Shown: positions 46,258 to 54,904 of the stretch, piece by piece
Position numbering within the stretch: the stretch's first letter is position 1
Layout of the letters: each line of letters opens with the position of its first letter
Assembly (NCBI GenBank): GCA_964450955.1
Contig: CAYVFI010000001.1
Span: 62,001 to 126,000, forward strand
DNA length: 64,000 nt
Reading direction: 5' to 3'
Source: CAYNWT01 sp964450955
GTDB lineage: Bacteria; Planctomycetota; Planctomycetia; Planctomycetales; Planctomycetaceae
Program-made: the position numbers and the translations under genes
The notes under the pieces: model-generated
Told to the model about the DNA's origin: nothing
The model's input: only the letters and a program-made list of their open reading frames with translations
Databases searched by the model: none

Positions 46258-47637
46258 ATGCAACAAATTGAGGCGTTTCTCGACCAAAACTCAGATCGTT
46301 TTGTCCAGGAGTTGTCGGACTATTTAAAGATTCCGAGTGTGAGTGCGGACTCGCAGTTCCAACCTCACATGATGACGGCGGCCGAGTTCACGCGGGACAA
46401 GCTGGTAGATGCCGGACTGGATGCGAAGATTATCGAGACAGACGGGCAGCCGATTGTCTACGGTGAACGCATCGAATCGGCCGACCTGCCCACGGCTCTT
46501 GTGTACGGGCACTACGATGTTCAGCCTCCGGACCCGTTGGATCTATGGGAGTCACCACCGTTTGAACCAACCGTCCGCGACGGCAAAATTTACGCGCGTG
46601 GTGCGACGGACGATAAGGGGCAACTTTACACGCATGTGAAATCCATTGAAGCATGGATGAAGTCGCAGGGGCGTTTACCGGTCAACATTAAGATTGTGAT
46701 TGAGGGCGAAGAAGAAGTCGGCAGTCCGAACCTGAATCCGTTTTTGGAATCGAACCGAGACATGCTGGCCGCCGATATTGGCGTGATTAGTGACACCAGT
46801 CAGTATGGTCCGGGCATGCCGGGTCTCACTTATGGCTTGCGAGGGCTGCTGGCTTGCGAAGTTGAACTTACCGGCCCTAAACAGGATTTGCACAGCGGCA
46901 TGTTTGGTGGTTCGATTGCGAACCCTCTGAACGCGATGGCCAAGCTGGTGGCGTCGCTGGTGGATGATGATGGTCGCATTCAGATACCAGGCTTCTATGA
47001 CGACATCGCCGAGATGCCGGACAGCGAGCGGGAGAATCTTGCGTCACTTCCGTTTGACGAAGCGGCGTACCTGGATCAACTGGGGGTTGATACCGCGTTC
47101 GGCGAAGCGGGTTACTCAACACTCGAACGCCGCTGGGCGCGACCGACGTGTGACGTGAACGGTTTGTTTGGCGGCTATTCTGGTGAAGGTCCCAAGACAA
47201 TTGTTCCGTCGAAGGCGACCGCCAAGATCACTTGTCGTCTGGTTTCGAATCAGGATCCGGGCAAGATTGCCGCGGCCATTGAAGCGTATTTACGTGACCA
47301 GGTTCGGCCGGGACTGGAGTTTAGCTTCGATGCATCGCACAGCTGTGAGGGGCTGGTTTTTGACCCGAATGGAAAATGGATCGGAGCCGCAAGTAACGCG
47401 ATTCAGGCTGGTTTTGGCTGTAAACCGGTATTTATGAGGTCTGGCGGATCAATTCCTGTGGTTGGTTCCTTCAAACATATTCTGGGATTAGAAACGCTCT
47501 TGCTTGGCTGGGGGTTGAACACCGATAACCTTCACAGTCCAAACGAACATTTCACGCTCGCCGATTACCACCGAGGGATCCGCGCGAGTGCGCATCTCTG
47601 GAAGGAACTCGCGGACGCGAGCGGAAACAATGCTTGA
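46258..47637 (+). CDS. M20-family dipeptidase/amidohydrolase
   Basis: A 459-residue zinc metallopeptidase from ATG 46258, six bases after AGGAG; the ATG at 46255 is also possible. The family hydrolyses dipeptides or N-acyl amino acids. Metal ligands are visible: VYGHYDVQPPDP (His and the catalytic Asp), ARGATDDKGQL (bridging Asp), IEGEEEVGS (Glu-Glu), and DTSQYG. The dimerisation/lid domain (about 190-320) includes LTGPKQDLHSGMFGG. The C-terminal GLNTDNLHSPNEHF ends with the last histidine ligand. It shares eight bases with the serS start, forming an operon. Confidence 0.9.
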   Translation: MQQIEAFLDQNSDRFVQELSDYLKIPSVSADSQFQPHMMTAAEFTRDKLVDAGLDAKIIETDGQPIVYGERIESADLPTALVYGHYDVQPPDPLDLWESPPFEPTVRDGKIYARGATDDKGQLYTHVKSIEAWMKSQGRLPVNIKIVIEGEEEVGSPNLNPFLESNRDMLAADIGVISDTSQYGPGMPGLTYGLRGLLACEVELTGPKQDLHSGMFGGSIANPLNAMAKLVASLVDDDGRIQIPGFYDDIAEMPDSERENLASLPFDEAAYLDQLGVDTAFGEAGYSTLERRWARPTCDVNGLFGGYSGEGPKTIVPSKATAKITCRLVSNQDPGKIAAAIEAYLRDQVRPGLEFSFDASHSCEGLVFDPNGKWIGAASNAIQAGFGCKPVFMRSGGSIPVVGSFKHILGLETLLLGWGLNTDNLHSPNEHFTLADYHRGIRASAHLWKELADASGNNA

Positions 47638-48916
47638 TATTCAGTACATCTGCGACAACATCGAAGCGGTCACAAAAAACTGTCAGGACCGGGGCGTCCA
47701 GGTAGACCTAAGTGGGATTGTCGAGCTGCGCAAGAAGGAAGTTTCGCTCATCGTCAGCGGTGATGAACTCAAGCGACAGCACAAGGAATCTTCGGCGAAG
47801 ATAAAGACAGCGCCAGCCGACGAAAAGCCAGCGTTGATTGCCAAAGGTAAAGAACTGAAGCAACAGATCGCGACTGCCGACGCTGAGCTGAAGCAGGTCA
47901 GGATCGACATCCGTGAGATCCAACTGGTCGTCCCGAATATGACTCACAAGGATGCCCCGATTAGCGAAGACGAATCGGGCTACGTCACAATCAAGGAAGT
48001 TGGCACGAAGCCGGACTTTGGGTTCGACGTCAAAGACCATACGCAGTTGGCAGAACACCTGGACCTGATCGATTTCGAAGCCGGTGCGCGCGTGGCTGGT
48101 TCCGGGTTCTATTACCTGAAGAACGACGCTGTGATGTTGGAGATGGCGTTGGTTCAGTTCGCGCTGGAGAAACTGCGCGGTGAAGGGTTTGTGCTGTACA
48201 CGACTCCTGACCTGGCTCGGAACTCGGTGTTGGAAGGCATTGGGTTCAACCCGCGCGGGAATGAGACTCAGATCTACCGAGTGGAAGATACTGACCTGAG
48301 CCTTGTTGCGACTGCCGAGATTACGTTGGGCGGCGCGTTTAAGGATCAGCTTTTAAAAGCCGACGAACTGCCGCTGAAGATTGCCGGCATCTCGCACTGC
48401 TTTCGTACCGAAGCTGGAGCCGCCGGCGCGAAGACGCGCGGGATCTATCGGGTGCATCAGTTTACGAAGGTCGAGATGTTTGCGTTCACCGAACCATCGG
48501 TGGAAGCGTCCGACGCGATGCATCAGGATCTGTTGCGAATTGAAGAGGAAATCTTCACCGAGTTGGGGGTTCCTTATCGCGTCATCGATACTCCGACCGG
48601 CGATTTGGGCGGGCCTGCGTATCGCAAGTTTGACCTTGAAGCGTGGATGCCCGGCCGCGGTGACGGCGGGAGCTATGGCGAAATTACGTCAACTTCCAAC
48701 TGCACCGACTACCAGGCTCGGCGGTTGGGTATCCGTTGCAAGCTGCCGAATGAGAAAAAAAATCCCTTCGTGCACACGCTTAACGGAACCGCTGTTGCCG
48801 TGACACGAGCGATGATTTCCGTGCTGGAGAACAACCAGCAGGCGGATGGAAGTGTCGTCGTGCCGGAAGTGCTGCGAAAATGGGTGGGCCGCGACACAAT
48901 TTCGCCAGCCGCCTAA
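47630..48916 (+). CDS. serS: Seryl-tRNA synthetase
   Basis: A 428-residue class II synthetase that charges tRNA-Ser with serine; it also serylates tRNA-Sec, the first step of selenocysteine formation, so it links to the selenoprotein at 6665-8215. The N-terminal coiled-coil arm spans about 28-105 (ELKRQHKESSAKIKTAP and following). Motif 2 reads SHCFRTEAGAAGAKTRGIYR, then VHQFTKVEMF. The serine-binding loop GDGGSYGEITSTSNCTDYQA and motif 3 NGTAVAVTRAMISVLEN follow. Start is ATG 47630 within the end of the peptidase gene. Length is normal. Confidence 0.96.
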   Translation: MLDIQYICDNIEAVTKNCQDRGVQVDLSGIVELRKKEVSLIVSGDELKRQHKESSAKIKTAPADEKPALIAKGKELKQQIATADAELKQVRIDIREIQLVVPNMTHKDAPISEDESGYVTIKEVGTKPDFGFDVKDHTQLAEHLDLIDFEAGARVAGSGFYYLKNDAVMLEMALVQFALEKLRGEGFVLYTTPDLARNSVLEGIGFNPRGNETQIYRVEDTDLSLVATAEITLGGAFKDQLLKADELPLKIAGISHCFRTEAGAAGAKTRGIYRVHQFTKVEMFAFTEPSVEASDAMHQDLLRIEEEIFTELGVPYRVIDTPTGDLGGPAYRKFDLEAWMPGRGDGGSYGEITSTSNCTDYQARRLGIRCKLPNEKKNPFVHTLNGTAVAVTRAMISVLENNQQADGSVVVPEVLRKWVGRDTISPAA

Positions 48917-49035
48917 ACGAAGCGGGCAACGGGTTGGTCGTTGGAACCGTGTTCCATTGGGATTGATGTTTGCCGTGAACCATAGAACCGCGTTACCTAC
49001 ACTGCGTGGTGAATGACCTTCATCTGACGGCACAC

Positions 49036-50427
49036 ATGCGCAGCGACTCCACAATAACCGACGTTGGCAATCGCAACGTGCTGGTGTATGGACTTGGCCG
49101 ATTCGGCGGAGCGGCCGGCGCGATTCGGTTCCTCGCCAGTCAAGGTGCGCGAGTGTTTGTTGCGGATGACTCGCCCGGGGAGACGTTGGCAGAGTCGGTT
49201 GAAGCGTTACGCGATGTTGATGTTGCGGACTGGTTTTTTCAGGTTCCGATTGAACGACTGCCCGAACACGATTTGCTTGTCGCGAACCCCGGTCTGAAAC
49301 CGAACCATCCGATGTTGATGGCGGCTGCAGGCAACGGTGTTCGAGTGACTTCGGAAATTGAGCTTTTCGCTGAACGCTGTCCCGCGGACCTGGTGGCTGT
49401 GACGGGCAGCAATGGAAAATCGACTACCGCATCAATGATTGCTCACCTGGTCTCCGCGTCAGGACGCAGGTGTCACCTCGGCGGCAACTTCGGTGGGAGT
49501 TTGTTGAGCCGACTGGATGCGATTCAGCCCGAGGATTTGGTGGTTCTTGAACTTAGCAGCTTCCAGCTGGCTCGAATGAACGACCAGCCGTTTCAGGCCG
49601 CCGTTTCTGTCGTCACCAATTTCACTCCCAATCACCTGGACTGGCACCCCACGCTTCAGCACTACCGCGACAGCAAGCAGCGCATTGTTGGTTGGGCCAG
49701 CGGTGGTGTTTCGATTCTGCCTGGTGATGAAGAAGAATTCGCGAAGTGGCCCGTGACCAGCAATCAGCGTTTCTTTGGCCAGGACCGTGGTGAGCCAGGT
49801 GTTTTCCTGGCGGACGGGTCGATCATCTTCCGTACGCCTGGCGGGGAAGAGGCGGTCCCTCAGTGGAGTCTGCGGGTTCCGGGAGAACACAACCTGAGGA
49901 ACTCACTAGCGGCGGCCGCGGTTGCGTTTGCGGTGGGAGTCGAACCGGTTCAGATTGCGACCGCCATTCAGAATTTCACCGGCGTGCCATACCGGCTGCA
50001 GATTGTGGGAACTTACAAGGGCCGTACATTTGTAAACGATTCCAGTGCGACGACGCCGGAATCGGTGGTCTGGGCGCTGTCTGCGTTCCGGCAACCTCTG
50101 GTTCTGATTGCTGGTGGAGCCGACAAAGGGCTGGATTTGACGCCAATCTCAAGAACCGCCACATCCAGTGCTCGGGCGGCCTGTTGGATGGGTTCGACCG
50201 GTCCAGGACTGTTCAAAACTGCGCAGACTACCGACCCGGACTTCCAGCAGGATTGCCACGAGACGTTGGATTCTGCATTCCGGGCGGCCGTTGAGGTGTC
50301 AAAATCGGGCGATATCGTCATACTCTCACCGGGTTGCGCTAGCTTCGGCATGTATGCCAACTACCGGCAGCGCGGGCAGCATTTTGATCAACTGGTTCAA
50401 CGACTGAACCAATCGGAGTCCCCTTGA
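49036..50427 (+). CDS. murD: UDP-N-acetylmuramoyl-L-alanine--D-glutamate ligase
   Basis: A 463-residue Mur ligase that adds D-glutamate to UDP-MurNAc-Ala, an early cytoplasmic step of peptidoglycan synthesis. The N-terminal UDP-binding motif is VLVYGLGRFGGAAGAIRFL. The ATP site is VTGSNGKSTTASMIAHL. A central ELSSFQLARM and TNFTPNHLDWHP hold the Mg2+ and carbamate-lysine region (KQRIVG follows), and the C-terminal domain has LIAGGADKGLDLTPI. The start is uncertain: ATG 49036 is chosen, but GTG 49006 and 49009 are in frame and none has a clear ribosome site. Presence of murD indicates peptidoglycan synthesis in this organism. It overlaps the lipoprotein start by one base. Confidence 0.93.
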   Translation: MRSDSTITDVGNRNVLVYGLGRFGGAAGAIRFLASQGARVFVADDSPGETLAESVEALRDVDVADWFFQVPIERLPEHDLLVANPGLKPNHPMLMAAAGNGVRVTSEIELFAERCPADLVAVTGSNGKSTTASMIAHLVSASGRRCHLGGNFGGSLLSRLDAIQPEDLVVLELSSFQLARMNDQPFQAAVSVVTNFTPNHLDWHPTLQHYRDSKQRIVGWASGGVSILPGDEEEFAKWPVTSNQRFFGQDRGEPGVFLADGSIIFRTPGGEEAVPQWSLRVPGEHNLRNSLAAAAVAFAVGVEPVQIATAIQNFTGVPYRLQIVGTYKGRTFVNDSSATTPESVVWALSAFRQPLVLIAGGADKGLDLTPISRTATSSARAACWMGSTGPGLFKTAQTTDPDFQQDCHETLDSAFRAAVEVSKSGDIVILSPGCASFGMYANYRQRGQHFDQLVQRLNQSESP

Positions 50428-51623
50428 TGAATAAGTTGTGTTTCTGTTTGTCTCTGGCCATCGTCGTGAGTGCCGGGTGTTCTGATTCAGCGGACGACGC
50501 CGACAACGAATCAGTGATTCCTACAGAGATCGCCAGTGCTGGCGACACGACCTGGCGGACGGTTGCAGAGCTACGCAGCGATCTGCGAGCAAACGATAAA
50601 GCGAAGTTCCGTCGAGTCGGTAATGAGATTGTCGAAGTCAGCCTGATTTACTCGGGCGTGACCGACATTACACCGCTTAAAGGACTTCCGCTTCGCTTCC
50701 TGGATCTTGGGTTCATTCCGGTGGAAGACCTTTCCCCGCTGGACGGAATGCCGCTGCAAACGCTTTGGCTGGAGCAGGATGAGAACAACGAGGCAGCCAC
50801 AATTGACAACGAGGATCTCGCGTCGTTGAAGGGAATGCCGCTAACCAGCCTTAAGCTTCAGTTCACTGGTATTAGCGACATTGCAAACCTGGCCGGCATG
50901 GACCTGAAAGAACTAAACCTCTACGGAACCAAAGTCGCGGACATCTCTCCATTGAAGGGCATGCCGCTGGACAGTCTGTGGTTAAGACGAACTCCGGTCT
51001 CCGATATTTCCGCGTTGGAAGGTTCGACCATTGAGAGCCTGGACCTGCGTGAGACGCAGGTTGCCGATTTAAGCCCGCTGAAGGGCAACACCAGTCTGCG
51101 GCGGCTGAATATCGCCGAGACTCCGGTAAAGGACTTGTCCGCGCTGGAAGGCATGGAACTCTCGCGGCTTGTGTTCACGATTGAGAACATCGAAAGCGGC
51201 CTGGATGTTGTACGAAACATGAAGTCCATCAAAGAAATTGGTGCCACACTGGAAGACGTGCCCAACATGACCGTCGAAGGTTTCTGGAACCAGTACGACG
51301 AAAAATTGGCGGCTGAGGCTGAGAAAGAGGCTGAAAAGGCGAAAGCCATCGCTGAAATGAAGGCTCAGGAAGAGAAAGCTGCCAGGGAAAAGGAAATGGC
51401 TGAAAAGGCGGCGAAGGAGAAGGCCGAGCAGGAAAAAGCAGCCCGGGAAAAAGCTGATCGTGAAAAAGCGGCCAAAGAAAAAGCTGAGATGGAGAAAGCG
51501 GCTAAGGACGCTGAAGACGCCGCGAAAAAGGCAGCCGAAGAGGCCAAAAAGAAAGCCGCCGATGGTGCCGAAAAGAGCGGCGGTGGCGAGTCAAAGGAAA
51601 ACGGAAAAAGCGGCGCGAACTAG
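50427..51623 (+). CDS. LRR-like lipoprotein with long alanine/lysine/glutamate coiled coil
   Basis: A 398-residue lipoprotein from ATG 50427, overlapping the murD stop. The lipobox is VVSAGC at about 14-19. About seven repeats of 20-22 residues follow (60-270), of the type GMPLDSLWLRRTPVSDISAL, resembling short internalin-style LRRs. Residues about 290-385 are a low-complexity charged coil of EKA units (EKAAREKADREKAAKEKAEM) like the spacer of TolA, then a glycine/serine-rich end. A lipoprotein anchored in the membrane and reaching across the periplasm is a reasonable picture. Function unknown. A GCGAAGC/GCTTCGC hairpin (51632-51661) follows the stop. Confidence 0.72.
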   Translation: MNKLCFCLSLAIVVSAGCSDSADDADNESVIPTEIASAGDTTWRTVAELRSDLRANDKAKFRRVGNEIVEVSLIYSGVTDITPLKGLPLRFLDLGFIPVEDLSPLDGMPLQTLWLEQDENNEAATIDNEDLASLKGMPLTSLKLQFTGISDIANLAGMDLKELNLYGTKVADISPLKGMPLDSLWLRRTPVSDISALEGSTIESLDLRETQVADLSPLKGNTSLRRLNIAETPVKDLSALEGMELSRLVFTIENIESGLDVVRNMKSIKEIGATLEDVPNMTVEGFWNQYDEKLAAEAEKEAEKAKAIAEMKAQEEKAAREKEMAEKAAKEKAEQEKAAREKADREKAAKEKAEMEKAAKDAEDAAKKAAEEAKKKAADGAEKSGGGESKENGKSGAN

Positions 51624-51631
51624 CCGCTATT

Positions 51632-51661
51632 GCGAAGCGTGACACAGACCATAAGCTTCGC
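51632..51661 (+). terminator. Possible weak terminator hairpin
   Basis: GCGAAGC (51632-51638) and GCTTCGC (51655-51661) form a 7-bp stem with a 16-base loop, just after the lipoprotein stop. No T-tract follows, so it may be an mRNA 3'-end stabiliser or readthrough point before the methyltransferase gene. Confidence 0.3.
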
Positions 51662-51742
51662 TCCCGGGATAATGGAATTCTATGATTGGCTGCCAGTACG
51701 TGTGGCCGTTTCTTTACCGCACAAGCCGAAGGAAATTTTGCC

Positions 51743-52918
51743 TTGAGTACGTCGTCGAGCACACTAAACGTCGAAGAAGCTGTACGTGAACGGTACAGCG
51801 GGGCCGCTCAGGCTGCAGAGGCCAGTCTCTGCTGCCCGGTAGACTACGACCGGCAGTACCTTGAGATTATCCCGCAAGAGATTATCGATCGAGACTACGG
51901 CTGTGGCGACCCGTCCAAGCACTTGATCGAAGGGGACATCGTCCTGGACCTGGGTTCTGGCGGCGGAAAAATTTGCTACATCGCGTCGCAGGTCGTCGGT
52001 GAATCGGGACGCGTGATCGGCGTCGATTGCAACGAAGACATGCTGGGGCTGGCGAATCAGTACCTGGGCGAAGTGGCGGAAAAAGTTGGCTACGGCAACG
52101 TCGAATTTCGCAAAGGACGTATTCAGGATTTAAAGCTGAACCTGGCAGACTTCGAAGCCTGGCTCGCCAAGAACCCCGTCTCCAATGCTGGCGACTGGAT
52201 GAAGGCCGATGCAGAAGCCGATGTCCTGCGTGAAGCTAAGCCGTTGGTCGAAGACGACTCGGTCACTGCCGTTGTTTCGAACTGCGTTCTGAATCTGGTT
52301 CGCAACGAAGACCGTCGTCAGATGTTCGAAGAGATCTTTCGAGTTCTCAAACGCGGTGGTCGTGCGATTATCAGCGACATTGTTTGTGACGAAGATGTCC
52401 CGGAACATCTTCAAAACGACCCGCGACTCTGGAGCGGTTGTCTTAGCGGCGCATTTCGAGAAGACGACTTCCTGAAAGCGTTTGAAGATGCAGGCTTCTA
52501 CGGCGTTGAGATTCTCAGCCGCCAGGAAGAACCATGGGGCGTCATTGAGGGCATCGAATTTCGCAGCATGACCGTGCGAGCCTGGAAGGGAAAGCAGGGG
52601 CCGTGTATGGAGCGAAACCAGTCTGTGGTTTACACGGGTCCGTGGAAAGCAGTTGTCGATGATGACAATCACACACTGTATCGCGGTCAGCGTATGGCGG
52701 TCTGCGACAAGAACTACAACATCTACACCAATGCGGCCGGACCGTATGCAGACAGCATCATTGGTGTTCCACCGACAACCGATATCCCACTAAGTGAAGC
52801 GACAGAGTTCGATTGTCGGAAAAACGCAATCCGTCCCGCTTCAGCAACAAAGCAGGGCGGCGATGCGTTAACCATTGTGCCGGGCGACGATTGCTGCGGA
52901 ACCACAGACTGCTGCTGA
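51743..52918 (+). CDS. ArsM-like SAM-dependent methyltransferase
   Basis: A 391-residue protein. The start is best at TTG 51743, following AAGGAAA; a TTG at 51686 would add 19 residues without typical sequence. Class I SAM-binding motif VLDLGSGGGKICYIA is at about 67-81. The features of arsenite methyltransferase are the cysteines C30-C31 (SLCCPVDYD), C54 (DYGCGDPS), NCVLNL and GCLSGAF, plus the spacing between them. They correspond to the As(III)-binding cysteines of ArsM. The C-terminal 80 residues form a further domain (YTGPWKAVVDDDNH) and end DDCCGTTDCC, a cysteine-rich metal-binding-type tail. Arsenic methylation is likely but another thiol- or metalloid-methylating role is possible; no ars genes are adjacent. 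Confidence 0.75.
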   Translation: MSTSSSTLNVEEAVRERYSGAAQAAEASLCCPVDYDRQYLEIIPQEIIDRDYGCGDPSKHLIEGDIVLDLGSGGGKICYIASQVVGESGRVIGVDCNEDMLGLANQYLGEVAEKVGYGNVEFRKGRIQDLKLNLADFEAWLAKNPVSNAGDWMKADAEADVLREAKPLVEDDSVTAVVSNCVLNLVRNEDRRQMFEEIFRVLKRGGRAIISDIVCDEDVPEHLQNDPRLWSGCLSGAFREDDFLKAFEDAGFYGVEILSRQEEPWGVIEGIEFRSMTVRAWKGKQGPCMERNQSVVYTGPWKAVVDDDNHTLYRGQRMAVCDKNYNIYTNAAGPYADSIIGVPPTTDIPLSEATEFDCRKNAIRPASATKQGGDALTIVPGDDCCGTTDCC

Positions 52919-53009
52919 GTCAGCGGTTCCGATCGAAGCGTCGGCTAGCGGCCCACATCCTCACAGGTAAAGTGCGATGTGCGGCCGCCCGGATGCGTCC
53001 CTTCTTCCA

Positions 53010-53972
53010 TCAGACCGCGCCCCGTGATGCGGTCTGACCACGCTTTTTGATTGCTGCGTCGATCTGCGAAATGACACCGGCGGAGAGCGTCCGGTTCATT
53101 GCGGCCGCCGTTTGCTCAATTTGGTCGGGACGTTTGGCTCCGCACAAAGCGGCAGTAATGCCGGGTCGTTGAATAGTCCAGGCAATCACAAGTTCCGCGA
53201 CCGTGCAGTTGCACTCGCCCGCCAGTGGCCTGAGCTGATCCACAAAGTCCAGGTTCTTTTGGTACTCATCTCCCTGAAACATTGCGTACTTCTTACGCCC
53301 GTCCTTATCAGGGAACGCGTGATCCCGAGCCAGCTTGCCGGCCAGTAAACCCTTCAGCAGCGGCCAATAGACCATCGCCGACACCGTGTTTTGTTCGCAC
53401 CACGGCAAAATCGTTGTTTCGATTTCGCGCTGCAGCATGTTGTAGTACGGCTGAATGGCGTCGATGGGGCAGACCGCGTGGAATTCTTCCAGTTGCGAGA
53501 GCGTCAGGTTCGACACACCGACCGAGCGAATCTTCCCGCTGGCCCGCAGTTCCGCAAACGCCACCGCGCTTTCTGAAACGGGAAGTTCCGGGTCTGGACC
53601 GTGCAGGTAGTACAAGTCAATCACGTCGGTTCGCAGTCTTTGAAGGCTCTCCTCACACTGGCGGCGGATGGTTTCCGCGCGACCGTCTCGATGGATCTTC
53701 CCATCGCGCCACTGGATTCCACCCTTGGTGGCAATAACGATTTGTTGCCGCTGCGCTCCCAAAACATCGGCGATCATCTTTTCACTCTCACCGTCGTAGC
53801 CATACACGTACGCGCTATCGAAGAAGTTGATCCCGGAATCGAACGCCGCCTGCAGGGTTGCTTTACTGTTGTCTTCCGTGACGTTGACGCTACTAATCCC
53901 GGTAATCGGCCAGCAGCCCATCGCTACGGGGGCCACCCGAATTTCGGTTGAACCGATCTGCCGCATTTCCAT
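53010..53972 (-). CDS. Aldo-keto reductase
   Basis: A 320-residue NAD(P)H-dependent oxidoreductase of the AKR (beta/alpha)8 barrel family. The start is ATG 53972 (MEMRQIGSTEIRV); an upstream in-frame ATG at 54047 overlaps the promoter of the next gene. The catalytic tetrad is visible: Asp in NFFDSAYVYG with the Tyr, Lys in VIATKGG, and His in LYYLHGPDPE. VSNLTLSQLEEF and the C-terminal CGAKRPDQIEQTA that binds the cofactor phosphate are as expected for AKR11/12-type enzymes. The substrate is not predictable. A TCAGACCGC/GCGGTCTGA inverted repeat (53010-53037) overlaps the stop codon. Confidence 0.93.
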   Translation of the reverse strand: MEMRQIGSTEIRVAPVAMGCWPITGISSVNVTEDNSKATLQAAFDSGINFFDSAYVYGYDGESEKMIADVLGAQRQQIVIATKGGIQWRDGKIHRDGRAETIRRQCEESLQRLRTDVIDLYYLHGPDPELPVSESAVAFAELRASGKIRSVGVSNLTLSQLEEFHAVCPIDAIQPYYNMLQREIETTILPWCEQNTVSAMVYWPLLKGLLAGKLARDHAFPDKDGRKKYAMFQGDEYQKNLDFVDQLRPLAGECNCTVAELVIAWTIQRPGITAALCGAKRPDQIEQTAAAMNRTLSAGVISQIDAAIKKRGQTASRGAV

Positions 53973-54064
53973 CGTCGCACCTTGTCTCTGGTGTCCATAC
54001 AATCGTATTGATCCCGTGCACGCATACGCAGACATTGTTTTACCCACACGCGCAGGTAGAGGTT

Positions 54065-54757
54065 ATGTGCGGTCGATTTACTTTGACTAGTCCCGCCAGC
54101 AAGTTGGTCGAGATCTTTGGCCTGTTGGATCCAAAAATCCAGCTGGAACCTCGGTACAACATAGCACCAACACAGTTGGTGGCGTGTATCCGCCAGTCGG
54201 ACGGTTTTCGATCGCTGGAACTGCTGCGATGGGGACTGCTGCCAGTCTGGGCCCGCCACATTTCGGAGGGCGCGAAGATGATCAATGCTCGATCAGAGTC
54301 CGTTGCCACGAAGCCTGCGTTCAAAAGTGCCTTCGCCAGTCGTCGTTGCCTGATTCCTGCGGACGGTTTCTTTGAATGGAAACGAAAGGGGACCGAAAAG
54401 CAGCCATACTTAATCCGAATGAGATCTGCCGAACCGTTCGCGATGGCAGGTTTGTGGGAATGCTGGCGCGATCCGGAAGCGGGTTCGGATGTGGAATCGT
54501 GTACTGTTTTGACGACAGCCCCGAATCCGCTGGTCGCCGACATTCACGATCGGATGCCGGTCATTTTGGATGAGCAAGCTCAGCTGGCATGGCTAAATGC
54601 CAACACTTCGACAGACCAGTTGGAATTGAAACTACAGTCGTATTCCGCGGACCTGATGGAGGCCGTTCCAGTTCACCGTTCGGTGGGGAATGTTCGGAAC
54701 GATTCGCCACTATGTATCACGCCAATTCAAACGCAAACTCAACAAGAGCTGTTTTGA
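54065..54757 (+). CDS. SOS-response-associated peptidase (SRAP/HMCES family, YedK-like)
   Basis: A 230-residue DNA-repair protein from ATG 54065, since the family must begin Met-Cys: CGRFTLTSPAS, with Cys2 as the nucleophile that crosslinks to abasic sites in single-stranded DNA. Other active-site features are the Asn in KMINARSESVATKP, the Glu in GFFEWKRKG, and the His in VADIHDRMPVIL. Family length is about 220-230, so it is complete. The gene lies divergent from the aldo-keto reductase. It shields abasic DNA and needs no cofactor. Confidence 0.95.
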   Translation: MCGRFTLTSPASKLVEIFGLLDPKIQLEPRYNIAPTQLVACIRQSDGFRSLELLRWGLLPVWARHISEGAKMINARSESVATKPAFKSAFASRRCLIPADGFFEWKRKGTEKQPYLIRMRSAEPFAMAGLWECWRDPEAGSDVESCTVLTTAPNPLVADIHDRMPVILDEQAQLAWLNANTSTDQLELKLQSYSADLMEAVPVHRSVGNVRNDSPLCITPIQTQTQQELF

Positions 54758-54904
54758 GTTCTCGAGAAGGAACGATAGTTGTTGCATACCGTCGAACCCA
54801 TTGAGGTTCTGAGCTTCGTCGTTAGACGGTACGATACGCGAAAGTACAGAAAAAGCGGGCAATCCAACAAGACGCGTGAGGTGGAACCGCTAGTCAAGTA
54901 GAGA

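Noticed and set aside
53010..53037. Terminator at the end of the aldo-keto reductase gene
   Set aside because: The 9-bp inverted repeat lies within the coding end and stop codon and has no T-tract.
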